The notes beneath the pieces were generated by a model that searched no databases, was not told the DNA's origin, and was given only the letters and a program-made list of their open reading frames with translations. From the NCBI RefSeq assembly GCF_001623525.1, contig NZ_CP015225.1, forward strand, positions 3,224,001-3,288,000: DNA of 64,000 nt. The letters are read 5' to 3'. Below, piece after piece: positions 17,950 through 27,799 of this stretch (positions are counted from its first letter, which is position 1; every line of letters begins with the position of its first letter). Source of the stretch: Pseudomonas fluorescens (GTDB taxonomy: Bacteria > Pseudomonadota > Gammaproteobacteria > Pseudomonadales > Pseudomonadaceae). Made by a program: the position numbers and the translations under genes.

Positions 17950-18027
17950 CATCGCGAGCAAGCTCGCTCCCACATGGGATCTGTGATGTTCAATAGAACC
18001 CTGTGGGAGCGAGCTTGCTCGCGATGA
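17950..18027. repeat. REP doublet, CATCGCGAGCAAGCTCGCTC type
   Basis: Inverted pair of a second REP sequence type (ATCGCGAGCAAGCTCGCTCC and complement) between bcp and the convergent permease gene; also present at 36284, 43594 and 57229. It may serve as a 3' end for both genes. Confidence 0.82.
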
Positions 18028-18054
18028 GGCCATCAGCCCCAACCGATGGATCAG

Positions 18055-19125
18055 CTACAACAACGGCGCGACAACCGGCTCCTTGCTCGGCCACGCATCC
18101 AGCACCGCCTTGAACAGGGTCGCCAGGGGGATCGCGAAGAACACCCCCCAGAACCCCCACAGCCCACCAAACAACAGCACCGCACAGATGATCGCCACCG
18201 GGTGCAGGTTCACCGCCTCGGAGAACAGCAGCGGGACCAGCACGTTGCCATCTAGCGTCTGGATAATCCCGTAGACCGCCATCAGGTAGATGAACTGATC
18301 GCTCCAGCCCCACTGGAACAGCGCAATCAAGGCCACCGGCACGGTCACCACCACGGTGCCAACGTAGGGCACCACCACTGAAATGCCCACCAGCAGCGCC
18401 AGCAGGGCGGCGTAATTGAGCCCCATGGTCACGAAACCGATATAGGTCACGCCGCCGCAGATGAAAATCTCGATGACTTTTCCGCGAATGTAATTGGCGA
18501 TCTGCCGATTCATCTCCTGAGCCACTCGGGTAATCAGCGCCCGCTCACGCGGCAGGTAGCCTCGGACCCAACGACCGATCATTTCCCGGTCCTTGAGGAA
18601 GAAGAACACCAGGATCGGCACCAGCACCAGGTAGATCATGATGTTGACCAGAAGCGGCAGGCTGGACAGCGAAAACGTCAGCGCCCATTGGCCGAACTTG
18701 CCGATCTGGCCGCGCACGACTTCAATGGCTTGCAACACCTGCTCGTCGGACACCAGATGCGGATAACGCTCGGGCAACAGCAACAGCACGGACTGCCATT
18801 TGGCAAGCATCCCCGGCAACTCGTTGAAGAGCGTCACCAACTGGTGCCAGAGCAGCGGCACGATCACGATTATGAACACCAACAACAAGCCCATGAACAG
18901 GGCGAACACCAAGCCCACCGCCACCGCACCCGGCAACCGCAAGCGCTCCAAAGTCGTGACCAAACCTTGCATCAGGTACGCCAGCACCATCCCCGCCAGC
19001 ACCGGCGCGAGCATGCCGCCCAGGGTGAGCACGGCGGCAAAGGCCAGGAACAGCAGCACCGCCAGGACCACAGCTTCTTCATCGGAGAAGTAGCGCTGGA
19101 TCCAGTCGCGTAACACTTTGAACAT
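18055..19125 (-). CDS. AI-2E-family (PerM-like) transporter
   Basis: 356 residues with about eight membrane helices, hydrophobic throughout except for a central cytoplasmic/periplasmic segment. It ends with the family-typical LFGGLWGFWGVFFAIPLATL. The family covers AI-2 exporters, Na+/H+ antiporters and unassigned permeases, so a substrate cannot be named. It lies 29 bp downstream of the TusA-like gene on the same strand. Confidence 0.88.
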   Translation of the reverse strand: MFKVLRDWIQRYFSDEEAVVLAVLLFLAFAAVLTLGGMLAPVLAGMVLAYLMQGLVTTLERLRLPGAVAVGLVFALFMGLLLVFIIVIVPLLWHQLVTLFNELPGMLAKWQSVLLLLPERYPHLVSDEQVLQAIEVVRGQIGKFGQWALTFSLSSLPLLVNIMIYLVLVPILVFFFLKDREMIGRWVRGYLPRERALITRVAQEMNRQIANYIRGKVIEIFICGGVTYIGFVTMGLNYAALLALLVGISVVVPYVGTVVVTVPVALIALFQWGWSDQFIYLMAVYGIIQTLDGNVLVPLLFSEAVNLHPVAIICAVLLFGGLWGFWGVFFAIPLATLFKAVLDAWPSKEPVVAPLL

Positions 19126-19154
19126 TAAAAATCCTTAAGAGACGCTGTGGGTTT

Positions 19155-19394
19155 TCAGGCCTTTTTCAGCCAGTAACGGTAGACGCCGTTTTCGTCTTCT
19201 TCACGCAGCAGCGTGTGACCGGCCAATCGGGCGAAGGTGCGAAAATCACGTTGCGAGCCCGCATCCGTGGCGATCACCTTGAGCACACTACCGCTGGCCA
19301 AGCGATTGAGTTCCAGCTTGGCCTTGAGCAACGGCAACGGACAGTTCAGGCCGCTGGCGTCCAGTTCGGCATCGTGGGCTACAGCATCGGTCAT
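19155..19394 (-). CDS. TusA/SirA-like sulfur-carrier protein
   Basis: 79 residues with the family hallmark LNCPLPLLKAK; the persulfide-carrying Cys is C18. TusA proteins pass sulfur from cysteine desulfurase to thiolation or molybdopterin pathways. This copy sits with an AI-2E permease and opposite an M48 protease rather than with tusBCDE, so its exact branch is uncertain. Confidence 0.88.
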   Translation of the reverse strand: MTDAVAHDAELDASGLNCPLPLLKAKLELNRLASGSVLKVIATDAGSQRDFRTFARLAGHTLLREEDENGVYRYWLKKA

Positions 19395-19492
19395 GGGTTC
19401 ACTCCGCGGCAGATCGTTGAGCGGCCTAGAATATCTGGTCCCGGGCCCGGTGTCCGGCTACAGTAAGGTCTTTGTCGACTAAGGCTTCGTGC

Positions 19493-20926
19493 ATGACATT
19501 TCTGCGCCCCACCCTGCTGACGCTCGCTTGCCTGCTTGCCTCACCGGGCTTCGCCGACGACCTGCCGTCACTTGGCGATGCCAGTTCTGCCATCGTCTCG
19601 CCAGAACAGGAGCACCAACTGGGCCGCGCCTGGCTGGCCCTGCTGCGCAGCCAGGTTTCACAGCTCAACGATCCACAGCTCAAGGACTACGTCGAATCCA
19701 GCGTCTATAAACTGGTGGAAACCAGCCAGGTCAACGACCGACGCCTGGAGTTCATCCTGATCAACAGCCCGCAGCTCAACGCCTTCGCCGCACCTGGCGG
19801 AATCGTCGGGGTCAACGGCGGCCTGTTCCTCAATGCGCAGACCGAAGGCGAATACGCCTCGGTCATGGCCCACGAACTGGCGCACTTGTCACAACGCCAC
19901 TTCGCCCGCGGCGTCGAAGCCCAGCAGCGCATGCAAGTGCCAATGATGGCCGCACTGCTGGCCGGCATCGTGATTGCCGCCGCCGGTGGCGGTGACGCCG
20001 GGATCGCGGCCATCGCCGGGACCCAGGCCGCGGCCATCCAGGAACAACGGCGTTTCTCGCGCCAGAACGAACAGGAAGCCGACCGCATCGGTATCCAGAA
20101 CCTGGAAAAGGCCGGCTACGATCCGCGGTCCATGCCGACCATGTTCGAGCGCCTGATGCGCCAGTACCGGTTCGACGCCAGGCCCCCGGAATTCCTGCTG
20201 ACTCACCCGGTGACCGAATCCCGGATCGCCGACACCCGCAATCGCGCCGAACAGGCCAAGCCGGGCGGTATCGAGGACAGTGTGCGCTACCAACTGATTC
20301 GCGCACGGGTCCAGTTGATCTATGAAGAAACCCCGGGCCTGGGCGCCAAGCGCTTCCGGGCGCAGCTGGATGAGAACCCGAAGAACGACGTGGCGCGCTA
20401 TGGCCTGGCGATCGCGCAGATCAAGGGTGGCCAGTTGAATGAAGCACGGGAGAACCTCAAGCCGTTGCTGGCCAAATCGCCCAACGAGATCATCTACAAC
20501 CTCGCCCAGGTGGACTTGGACATCACCAGCAACAAACTGGCCGACGCTCAATCCCGCGTCGACCGGATGCTGGGCCAATACCCGGGCAACTATCCGCTCA
20601 ACCAGGTGCGCGTCGACCTGCTGCTCAAGCAGAACCGCCCCGCCGACGCCGAGAAGGCCCTGGAAAACTTGCTCAAGACCCGTCCGGACGATCCGGATGT
20701 CTGGTACATGGTGGCCGAGACTCGCGGGCTGTCGGGCAACATCATCGGCCTGCATCAGGCCCGTGCCGAGTACTTCGCACTGGTGGGCGACTACCGTCAG
20801 GCCATTCAGCAGTTGGACTTCGCCAAACGGCGCGCCGGCACCAATTTCCCCCTGTCGTCACGCATCGATGCCCGGCAGCGGGAACTCATGGAGCAGGAAC
20901 GCATGGTCAAGGACATGATGGGCTGA
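19493..20926 (+). CDS. periplasmic M48-family metalloprotease with TPR repeats (BepA-like)
   Basis: 477 residues from the ATG at 19493. TAAGG lies 8 bp upstream and a clean signal peptide (MTFLRPTLLTLACLLASPGF) follows; the in-frame TTG at 19472 is rejected. The zinc site is HELAH near residue 127 with a downstream Glu in EQEADRIG near 195. The C-terminal half (~270-477) is TPR-like. E. coli BepA degrades stalled LptD/BAM substrates in the periplasm, and its closeness to mucD fits envelope quality control. Convergent with mucD across a shared terminator. Confidence 0.9.
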   Translation: MTFLRPTLLTLACLLASPGFADDLPSLGDASSAIVSPEQEHQLGRAWLALLRSQVSQLNDPQLKDYVESSVYKLVETSQVNDRRLEFILINSPQLNAFAAPGGIVGVNGGLFLNAQTEGEYASVMAHELAHLSQRHFARGVEAQQRMQVPMMAALLAGIVIAAAGGGDAGIAAIAGTQAAAIQEQRRFSRQNEQEADRIGIQNLEKAGYDPRSMPTMFERLMRQYRFDARPPEFLLTHPVTESRIADTRNRAEQAKPGGIEDSVRYQLIRARVQLIYEETPGLGAKRFRAQLDENPKNDVARYGLAIAQIKGGQLNEARENLKPLLAKSPNEIIYNLAQVDLDITSNKLADAQSRVDRMLGQYPGNYPLNQVRVDLLLKQNRPADAEKALENLLKTRPDDPDVWYMVAETRGLSGNIIGLHQARAEYFALVGDYRQAIQQLDFAKRRAGTNFPLSSRIDARQRELMEQERMVKDMMG

Positions 20927-20942
20927 GCATTTGCCAGACAAT

Positions 20943-20975
20943 AAAAAACCGCCTCTATCGAGGCGGTTTTTTTTT
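20943..20975. terminator. bidirectional rho-independent terminator
   Basis: AACCGCCTC-TATC-GAGGCGGTT stem (20947-20968) flanked by an A run on the left and a T run on the right. It can stop both the M48 protease transcript and the mucD transcript. Confidence 0.92.
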
Positions 20976-20989
20976 GAGCCGCTAACCGG

Positions 20990-22420
20990 TCATTCGGCCA
21001 GCTTGAAGGTGATGAAGCTCGCACGCCCCTGGCGCAGGACCCGCATCGAGACCGAACGATTCTTCGGCAACGCCTTGGCGATGTCGGTGAACTCCTTGGC
21101 GGAACCGATGGCCTGGTTGTTCAGGTGCGTAATGATATCGCCCGGCTGAAGGCCGATCAGGGCGGCAGGACCATCCTGCACCTCCTTGATCACCACACCG
21201 CCCTGAAGCTCCAGGGTGCGCTTCTGCTCTTCGGTCAGCTCGGCCACAGCCACGCCCAGACGGTTGCTGCTGCGCTCGACGCCAGACTTGGGCAGCGAAT
21301 CCAACTCCTTGCCTTCTTCAGGAATGGCGCCGACGGTCAATTCGACGTTCTTGCGCTTGCCTTCACGAATCACTTCCAGATTGGCCTTGGCACCGGCCTT
21401 GAGGGCACCTACCAAGTGCGGCAGGTCGGCGGACATGACGATCGGCTGACCATTCATGCTCAGGATCACGTCACCCACTTGCAGGCCGCCCTTGGCAGCC
21501 GGGCCACCTTCCTGGATCTGCGCCACCAGCGCACCGGCCGGCTTTTCCAGCCCGAACGACTCGGCCAGGTCCTTGTTCACTTCCTGAATGACCACGCCCA
21601 ACCAGCCGCGGCTCACCTTGCCTTCGCTTTTCAGTTGGTTGGACACGTCCATGGCAACGTCGATCGGAATCGCGAAGGACACGCCCATGAAACCACCCGA
21701 ACGGGTATAGATCTGGGAGTTGATGCCGACGACTTCACCCGCGAGGTTGAACAGCGGGCCACCGGAGTTACCCGGATTGATCGGCACGTCGGTCTGGATG
21801 AAGGGCACGTAGTTTTCGTTCGGCAGGCTGCGACCGATGGCGCTGACAATACCCTGGGTCACGGTGTGGTCGAAGCCGAACGGCGAACCAATGGCCACGA
21901 CCCATTGGCCGGCTTTCAGGTCCTGGGATTTGCCCAGCTTGAGCACGGGCAGATCCTTGCCTTCGATTTTCAACAGCGCCACGTCGGAACGCGGATCGGT
22001 GCCGATCAGCTTGGCCTTGAGCTCACTGCGATCGGCCAGGCGTACCAGGATTTCGTCGGCATCGGCGATCACATGGTTGTTGGTCAGGATGTAGCCATCA
22101 GACGAAATAATGAAACCCGACCCCAGGGATTGCGCTTCGCGCTGGCGACCACCGCCAGGCGAACGGGGTTGTTGCGGCATGCCGCGTTCGAAGAACTCAC
22201 GCAGCATCGGCGGCAAACCTTCAAGGTCCGGCATTTGCTGGTCCGACACGCGGCGATCCGGCAGTTTCTGGGTCGTGCTGATGTTCACTACGGCGGGCGA
22301 CGCCTGCTCGACCAATTGCGTAAAGTCGGGCAACTCGACCGCCACGGCAGGAACGGCCTGGCCGAGCACAAGCACGGTGGCAAGGATAGAGAGATAGGTT
22401 TTCAAGCGTGGTATCGACAT
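20990..22420 (-). CDS. mucD: periplasmic serine protease/chaperone MucD (DegP/HtrA family)
   Basis: 476 residues. A signal peptide to about residue 27 precedes the trypsin-like domain with the triad His (YILTNNHVI), Asp (DPRSDVALLKI) and Ser (NPGNSGGPLF), then two PDZ domains (about 265-350 and 375-470). MucD degrades misfolded envelope proteins and in P. aeruginosa restrains AlgU activation. It is downstream of mucB, but separated by 234 bp with no mucC in between, so it may have its own promoter. Confidence 0.96.
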   Translation of the reverse strand: MSIPRLKTYLSILATVLVLGQAVPAVAVELPDFTQLVEQASPAVVNISTTQKLPDRRVSDQQMPDLEGLPPMLREFFERGMPQQPRSPGGGRQREAQSLGSGFIISSDGYILTNNHVIADADEILVRLADRSELKAKLIGTDPRSDVALLKIEGKDLPVLKLGKSQDLKAGQWVVAIGSPFGFDHTVTQGIVSAIGRSLPNENYVPFIQTDVPINPGNSGGPLFNLAGEVVGINSQIYTRSGGFMGVSFAIPIDVAMDVSNQLKSEGKVSRGWLGVVIQEVNKDLAESFGLEKPAGALVAQIQEGGPAAKGGLQVGDVILSMNGQPIVMSADLPHLVGALKAGAKANLEVIREGKRKNVELTVGAIPEEGKELDSLPKSGVERSSNRLGVAVAELTEEQKRTLELQGGVVIKEVQDGPAALIGLQPGDIITHLNNQAIGSAKEFTDIAKALPKNRSVSMRVLRQGRASFITFKLAE

Positions 22421-22654
22421 ACGGCTCCCGTTACGACGAGCATGGTTAAGCGATATGGAGCAAGGAATACCAGGAAAAGATACGCCGGTATTTTTGTTCC
22501 GGAAACAGACAAGGCCAGGGCCGAGCGGCTCTGACCTATAGAAAAAAAGCTGGATTTTTGCAAATGAAAATACTGACAGGAAGTTTCGGCATTTCGATCA
22601 AGCCCTGGCATCATCAGCCTCTCGCACAATCGAACCACCCATCCAGCCTGCAGG

Positions 22655-23602
22655 CTATTGAGTTGCCGTGACGTCGGAGCGCATGGAAAGCGCAATCCGT
22701 TCCGCCGTACCGATAGGAATCTCACCGACCACCGTGACCATCATCTCGCCCTGGGGCGTCGTGAGCCTGCGGGAGACGGCAGCCGTCGGGCCGAGCTGAG
22801 TACGGGTATCAGTGGCGTTGGCACCGTTCAACGGCTCCAGGAACACCGAGAAGCGCGCCAGGCCATCGTCGTACATCAAGCTGTTGACCTGGACCTGAGT
22901 GTCCGGGTCCTTGCGCACGGCACTGCTGGACAGCTCGAACCCAGGCGGAAGCCAGTCCGAGTGCCAGGCGGCTTTCACCGCGACGACCTTGGCGGAATCC
23001 TGCGTGACAGCCTTGCATTCGGCGCTGGCTTGCAGATCACCGTCTGTCGGCGCGGCGACATTCAAGCGGGTGAACTGGAAACGTTCGAGCAACTGGCCCT
23101 TGTCATTGAGCAACAGGGACTTGAGCGGCAAGCCGGTCTCTTTATCCAGGTGCAGCTCGAAACCATAGCGATGCTGGTCCTTTGGCGTCATCGCCACAAT
23201 GACCGCTTGACGCCCGGCCACGCGCGACTTGCCAATGACGGCCAGGTCATACCAATTCTTGAGTTTTTGCGGATCGAGCGCACGTGAGGTGCCGTCAGGC
23301 GTATTGCCCAGCCCCGCGATCAAGGAGCCACTGACGCATTGAGTATGCCCATCAATGCGCAGGACTTCCTGTGCCGAGCCGTCGAGCTGGAGTAACCGCT
23401 CGCGGACTTTGCCATCCTGGACGCGATGCCAGATGTTATGGGTAGAAAAACTACCGTTGCGCTCGTAAACGAAAGTGCCCTGGAAGCTCTGCTGCTGCTC
23501 GGCTTGACTCAGGCGATTCAACCAATCCTGAGCCTCATCGGCATGGGCTGGAATCACACACCAGCCACCAAGCAGAAGCGTGAATAGAGGTATGGCGCGC
23601 AA
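22655..23602 (-). CDS. mucB: sigma factor AlgU regulatory protein MucB (RseB)
   Basis: 315 residues, signal peptide to about residue 21 (ending AHA), then the two-domain RseB fold (LolA-like N-terminal domain starting WLNRLSQAEQQQSFQGTFVY and a C-terminal domain to 315). Periplasmic MucB shields MucA from the AlgW protease and senses lipid/LPS signals. It follows mucA by 12 bp. Confidence 0.95.
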   Translation of the reverse strand: MRAIPLFTLLLGGWCVIPAHADEAQDWLNRLSQAEQQQSFQGTFVYERNGSFSTHNIWHRVQDGKVRERLLQLDGSAQEVLRIDGHTQCVSGSLIAGLGNTPDGTSRALDPQKLKNWYDLAVIGKSRVAGRQAVIVAMTPKDQHRYGFELHLDKETGLPLKSLLLNDKGQLLERFQFTRLNVAAPTDGDLQASAECKAVTQDSAKVVAVKAAWHSDWLPPGFELSSSAVRKDPDTQVQVNSLMYDDGLARFSVFLEPLNGANATDTRTQLGPTAAVSRRLTTPQGEMMVTVVGEIPIGTAERIALSMRSDVTATQ

Positions 23603-23614
23603 TGGTTTTCCTTA

Positions 23615-24202
23615 TTAACGATTTTCCATGCTGGCTGCACGGGCGTAAGGCAGTGCGCTTTCAGTACCTTTCAGGGCAGCTTGCTGAGCATGCTGACGCA
23701 GGTAGTTGGGCAGACGCTGATCATGCCAGCCAGGTTGGCCTTGCAGAACACCATTGACCATTGGGCCCGCGGTTTCCGAGCCTTCGCTGTAACCGGCCAG
23801 TACCGCTGGACCCTTGACCTGTGGAGCGGCCAGGCCAGGCTGGTTGGATTGCTGCGCCATCTGCACGCCGGCAATCTCATCCTGGTTGTACAGGCGCACA
23901 CCGGCCAGTACGGCCACGGTGACCGAAGCGGCTACTGCCAGGCGACCCAGGCTGCGCCATGGTCCGCGAGAGGCTTTAGCCGGTACGGCTTCGTCAGCCA
24001 ATGCAGCGGAAACTGCCGCAGCGATGTCCAGGCGTGGAAGCAACAAATCCTTGTGCATCACGGCCCGGGCGATCTGGTAACGAGCCCAGGTCTCACGGGT
24101 TTCAACATCGTCGAAGGCATTCAATACCCGACGCAATTCCAGTTCGTCCGCTTCGTTATCCATCACTGCGGACAGCGATTCCTGCAGGGCTTCACGACTC
24201 AT
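23615..24202 (-). CDS. mucA: anti-sigma factor MucA
   Basis: 195 residues from the ATG at 24202 (MSREALQESLSAVMDNEADE); the frame open to 24271 is an extension. The cytoplasmic N-terminal RseA-type domain binds AlgU; a single membrane helix lies near residues 83-103 (LGRLAVAASVTVAVLAGVRL); the periplasmic tail binds MucB and receives the AlgW cut. The protein is full length, so there is no sign of a mucA22-type truncating mutation that would give mucoidy. It lies 31 bp after algU. Confidence 0.96.
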   Translation of the reverse strand: MSREALQESLSAVMDNEADELELRRVLNAFDDVETRETWARYQIARAVMHKDLLLPRLDIAAAVSAALADEAVPAKASRGPWRSLGRLAVAASVTVAVLAGVRLYNQDEIAGVQMAQQSNQPGLAAPQVKGPAVLAGYSEGSETAGPMVNGVLQGQPGWHDQRLPNYLRQHAQQAALKGTESALPYARAASMENR

Positions 24203-24233
24203 GGCGTTCCTCTCTTGGCTGTCGCCGCTGTCT

Positions 24234-24815
24234 CTAGTTTTCCTGCAACAAAGGTTGCAGGGCTTTATCAATGGCCTCCCGGGCGCGGAAGATCCGGGAG
24301 CGCACGGTGCCTACAGGACATTGCATGACGCTCGCAATGTCTTCGTAACTCAGACCGTCGAACTCGCGTAAAGTTAAAGCCGTACGCAAATCTTCGGGCA
24401 ATTGCTGGATGGTTCGATGGACGGTGCCTTCGATCTCATCCCGCAGCAACGCACGTTCTGGTGACTCGAGATCCTTGAGGCCATGATCGCCATCATAGAA
24501 CTCGGCATCCTCAGAACTTACATCGCTATCCGGCGGCCGGCGGCCGCGTGAAACCAGATAGTTTTTCGCCGTGTTGATGGCGATGCGGTAAAGCCACGTA
24601 TAAAACGCGCTGTCCCCGCGAAAATTACCAAGTGCGCGGTAGGCCTTGATGAAGGCTTCCTGAGCGACATCTTGCGCTTCATGGGTGTCGTGCACGAAAC
24701 GCACGATCAACCCGAGAATTTTGTGCTGGTATTTAAGCACTAGCAGATCGAAAGCTCGCTTGTCGCCGCGTTGGACGCGCTCGACCAGCTGCTGATCCTC
24801 TTCCTGGGTTAGCAT
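24234..24815 (-). CDS. algU: extracytoplasmic-function sigma factor AlgU (sigma22/RpoE)
   Basis: 193 residues from the ATG at 24815 (MLTQEEDQQLVERVQRGD), the conserved length of AlgU; the 43-residue extension in the open frame is rejected. Sigma region 2 (AFDLLVLKYQHKILGLIVRF, then DVAQEAFIKAYRAL) and region 4 (LTLREFDGLSYEDIASVMQC) are intact. It directs the envelope-stress and alginate regulon. First gene of algU-mucA-mucB with a self-type promoter upstream. Confidence 0.97.
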   Translation of the reverse strand: MLTQEEDQQLVERVQRGDKRAFDLLVLKYQHKILGLIVRFVHDTHEAQDVAQEAFIKAYRALGNFRGDSAFYTWLYRIAINTAKNYLVSRGRRPPDSDVSSEDAEFYDGDHGLKDLESPERALLRDEIEGTVHRTIQQLPEDLRTALTLREFDGLSYEDIASVMQCPVGTVRSRIFRAREAIDKALQPLLQEN

Positions 24816-25374
24816 GAACACTCCTCGATAAGCTCGAAGGAGGCTTGCATTACTAATTGACCGGGCTTGCAAACATAGACTCGGGCTTTTCGCAAAAGTT
24901 CTCCCCCTTCCAAGCAAGTTTCCGGCGCGCTCTGATCTCGGCACGCACGAAAAACGCAGCAGGAGATTCCCCGGCTGCGCGAATAATCTGTCACCGGGCC
25001 TGACGGCAGAGACTCCAATCGAAATCTTGCACCAACCCGACGCTGCTCCCTTTTGCAGACAACCGTCTATTGAACGTAGGCGCTTGGCAAAAGTTCCCGC
25101 TATCTATAGCGCTGTATACTGAATATCAGGCAACCGTGACGAGATAAACAGCGTTCTGTCCTCGAAACGGCGGCCTTATCGACGTTGTACCCAAACCGGC
25201 AATCCGACGAAGCGTGTCGCTTTTCCGTCACGCTGGTTTCACATTGCCATGAATGCCCGGCTATTGTGCCGATCCCCCCCTCTATATACTAGTGGGCTGC
25301 GTGGCTGCCTGACCCGTTGAAGCGGTGTCTTGCGCCAACCCCGACCCGGGTCGCCTTGAGCGGAAACCATTCGA
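24816..25374. other. divergent control region of algU and nadB
   Basis: About 560 bp without a credible gene. It holds the AlgU-type promoter described separately. TATATACT near 25283-25290 could be the -10 of a nadB promoter, but no good -35 is in register. Confidence 0.5.
24875..24901 (-). promoter_or_regulatory. AlgU-dependent autoregulatory promoter of algU
   Basis: Minus-strand GAACTT, 16 bp, then TCTAT, against the AlgU consensus GAACTT-N16/17-TCtga. It lies 60 bp before the algU start, as expected for positive autoregulation. Confidence 0.75.
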
Positions 25375-26991
25375 ATGAGCCAACAGTTTCAACACGATGT
25401 TCTGGTAATCGGCAGCGGAGCCGCCGGATTGAGCCTTGCACTGACGTTGCCTGCGCATTTGCGCATTGCAGTACTGAGCAAGGGCGACCTGGCCAACGGT
25501 TCGACCTTCTGGGCCCAGGGCGGCGTCGCCGCCGTACTGGACGATACCGACACCATTGAGTCCCATGTCGACGACACCCTCAACGCCGGTGGTGGCCTTT
25601 GCAATCCACAGGCGGTGCGTTTCACCGTGGAACACAGCAGGGAAGCCATCCAGTGGCTGATCGACCAAGGCGTACCGTTTACCCGTGACGAACAATCGGG
25701 CACCGAAGACGGCGGTTTCGAGTTCCACTTGACGCGCGAAGGCGGTCACAGCCATCGACGCATCATCCATGCGGCTGACGCCACCGGTGCAGCGATCTTC
25801 AAGACCCTGCTCGCCCAGGCGCGACTGCGGCCGAACATCGAGTTGCTGGAACAGCGCGTCGCGGTCGACCTGATCACCGAAAAACGCCTGGGCCTGGACG
25901 GCGATCGCTGCCTCGGTGCCTACGTGCTCAATCGCGGCACCGGTGAAGTCGATACCTACGGTGCGCGCTTCGTCATCCTGGCGTCCGGCGGCGCAGCGAA
26001 AGTCTACCTTTATACCAGCAACCCCGACGGCGCCTGCGGCGATGGCATTGCCATGGCCTGGCGTTCGGGTTGCCGGGTGGCGAACCTGGAGTTCAACCAG
26101 TTTCACCCCACCTGCCTCTATCACCCGCTGGCCAAGAGTTTCCTGATCACCGAAGCCCTGCGTGGAGAAGGGGCCCACCTCAAACTGCCCAACGGCGAAC
26201 GCTTCATGCAACGCTTCGATCCGCGCGCCGAACTGGCGCCGCGCGACATCGTCGCCCGGGCCATCGACCACGAAATGAAGCGCCTGGGTATCGATTGCGT
26301 TTACCTGGACATCAGCCACAAGCCCGAAGCGTTCATCAAGAGCCACTTCCCGACGGTGTACGAACGCTGCCTGGAGTTCTCCATCGACATCACCAAGCAG
26401 CCGATTCCGGTGGTGCCGGCAGCGCATTACACCTGCGGTGGCGTGATGGTCGACCAACAGGGCCGCACCGACGTGCCTGGCCTGTATGCCATTGGCGAAA
26501 CCAGCTTCACCGGCCTGCACGGCGCCAACCGCATGGCCAGCAACTCGCTGTTGGAATGCTTCGTCTACGCCCGCTCGGCGGCGGCAGACATCCTGGCGCA
26601 ATTGCCGCAGATTGCCGTTCCAGCCGCCCTGCCCTCGTGGGACGCCAGCCAGGTCACCGATTCGGATGAAGACGTGATCATCGCGCACAACTGGGACGAA
26701 CTACGGCGATTCATGTGGGACTACGTGGGCATCGTGCGCACCAACAAGCGCCTGCAACGAGCACAACATCGGGTGCGCTTGCTGCTGGATGAAATCGACG
26801 AGTTCTACAGCAACTATAAAGTCAGTCGGGACCTGATCGAACTGCGCAACCTGGCCCAGGTGGCCGAACTGATGATTCGCTCGGCCATGGAACGCAAGGA
26901 AAGCCGGGGACTGCATTACACCCTCGACTACCCGAACCTGCTGCCCGAGGCACTGGACACTATCCTGGTGCCGCCCACCTACGCCGACTGA
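25375..26991 (+). CDS. nadB: L-aspartate oxidase
   Basis: 538 residues. An FAD-binding N-terminus ([17 protein letters not shown] at ~8-24) is followed by the fumarate-reductase-like substrate domain (HTxCG-like segment [12 protein letters not shown] near 350, [20 protein letters not shown] near 382) and a C-terminal helical domain. It oxidises aspartate to iminoaspartate for quinolinate and NAD synthesis. Transcribed divergently from algU. Its last 32 bp overlap the end of ygfX on the opposite strand. Confidence 0.97.
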   Translation: MSQQFQHDVLVIGSGAAGLSLALTLPAHLRIAVLSKGDLANGSTFWAQGGVAAVLDDTDTIESHVDDTLNAGGGLCNPQAVRFTVEHSREAIQWLIDQGVPFTRDEQSGTEDGGFEFHLTREGGHSHRRIIHAADATGAAIFKTLLAQARLRPNIELLEQRVAVDLITEKRLGLDGDRCLGAYVLNRGTGEVDTYGARFVILASGGAAKVYLYTSNPDGACGDGIAMAWRSGCRVANLEFNQFHPTCLYHPLAKSFLITEALRGEGAHLKLPNGERFMQRFDPRAELAPRDIVARAIDHEMKRLGIDCVYLDISHKPEAFIKSHFPTVYERCLEFSIDITKQPIPVVPAAHYTCGGVMVDQQGRTDVPGLYAIGETSFTGLHGANRMASNSLLECFVYARSAAADILAQLPQIAVPAALPSWDASQVTDSDEDVIIAHNWDELRRFMWDYVGIVRTNKRLQRAQHRVRLLLDEIDEFYSNYKVSRDLIELRNLAQVAELMIRSAMERKESRGLHYTLDYPNLLPEALDTILVPPTYAD

Positions 26992-27412
26992 ACCTGAGCT
27001 GCACCCGCAGGCGCCGATGAACATCCGGCGCCAGCGCATCGCGCGGCACACACACCGACCGGACCCGCCGTTCACCCTGCACGCGAAAACGCAGCACGAC
27101 GATCATCGGCAGCGCCAGGCTATCGGGGCGCAGTTGCACAGCCCGCCACCCATCGGCCCGGCTCCAGAGTTGCCAGCCAGCGGCATTACGACGCAACCCG
27201 CAGAAAGCCCGGCGATGGGTCAGCACGACATATCGGGGGATCACCCAAGCACCATGGGCCAGGCACAATACAATGCCGAGCGCTGCGAACCAGGATGGGA
27301 CGGACAACAGGCACAACGAACCCAGGGCGAACACCTGGGCCAGCAGATAAGCCGCCAGCAGTTGCCCGGAGGCCTGCCAGCGGCATTCGAAGCGATTACT
27401 TGGGCTGGACAC
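26960..27412 (-). CDS. ygfX: YgfX (CptA)-like inner-membrane protein
   Basis: 150 residues: N-terminal cytoplasmic stub, two closely spaced membrane helices (~18-55), then an Arg-rich soluble domain of about 90 residues. Size, topology and linkage to sdhE match YgfX, in E. coli described as the toxin partner of SdhE (CptAB), though that role is disputed. Its start overlaps the sdhE end by 17 bp, and its own 3' end overlaps nadB convergently. Confidence 0.8.
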   Translation of the reverse strand: MSSPSNRFECRWQASGQLLAAYLLAQVFALGSLCLLSVPSWFAALGIVLCLAHGAWVIPRYVVLTHRRAFCGLRRNAAGWQLWSRADGWRAVQLRPDSLALPMIVVLRFRVQGERRVRSVCVPRDALAPDVHRRLRVQLRFSRRRWAAPG

Positions 27413-27650
27413 GGTCCAGAATCATCCGGACCATGCGCTGCAACTCAGGGTCTTCGGATTCACTGCGCTCCATGAACCAGCCGAACATGTCCTGATCCTC
27501 GCATTCGAGCAGGCGGACATAGCACGCGCGGTCCACTTCATTGAGATGGGGATAGACCTCTTTGACGAATGGCACCAGCAACACGTCCAGCTCAAGCATG
27601 CCGCGGCGGCTGTGCCAGTAGAGGCGATTCAGTTCAACATCTTCGACCAT
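27396..27650 (-). CDS. sdhE: succinate dehydrogenase/fumarate reductase flavinylation factor SdhE
   Basis: 84 residues from the ATG at 27650; the longer frame to 27746 is discarded. The signature RRGMLELD near residue 14 (RGxxE) needed for covalent FAD attachment to SdhA/FrdA is intact. First of the two-gene sdhE-ygfX operon, divergent from ygfZ. Confidence 0.93.
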   Translation of the reverse strand: MVEDVELNRLYWHSRRGMLELDVLLVPFVKEVYPHLNEVDRACYVRLLECEDQDMFGWFMERSESEDPELQRMVRMILDRVQPK

Positions 27651-27799
27651 GGAGCGCTCCTCAAATAGAGCGCAAGTATACAGGCCCCGCCGCAGTGGAA
27701 CAGACAGCTTTGGTCGGGCACCACCGATCCTTTGTGAACTACCCATTTCAAGGGCGCCCCCTTATGATGTCTACCAGACCTTTTATCCTGCGATGACCC

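Noticed and set aside
21125..22534. 469-codon plus-strand frame over mucD
   Set aside because: Shadow of a complete HtrA-type protease on the other strand.
25282..26688. 468-codon minus-strand frame over nadB
   Set aside because: Antisense of an enzyme with intact FAD and active-site motifs; no ribosome-binding site or family resemblance.
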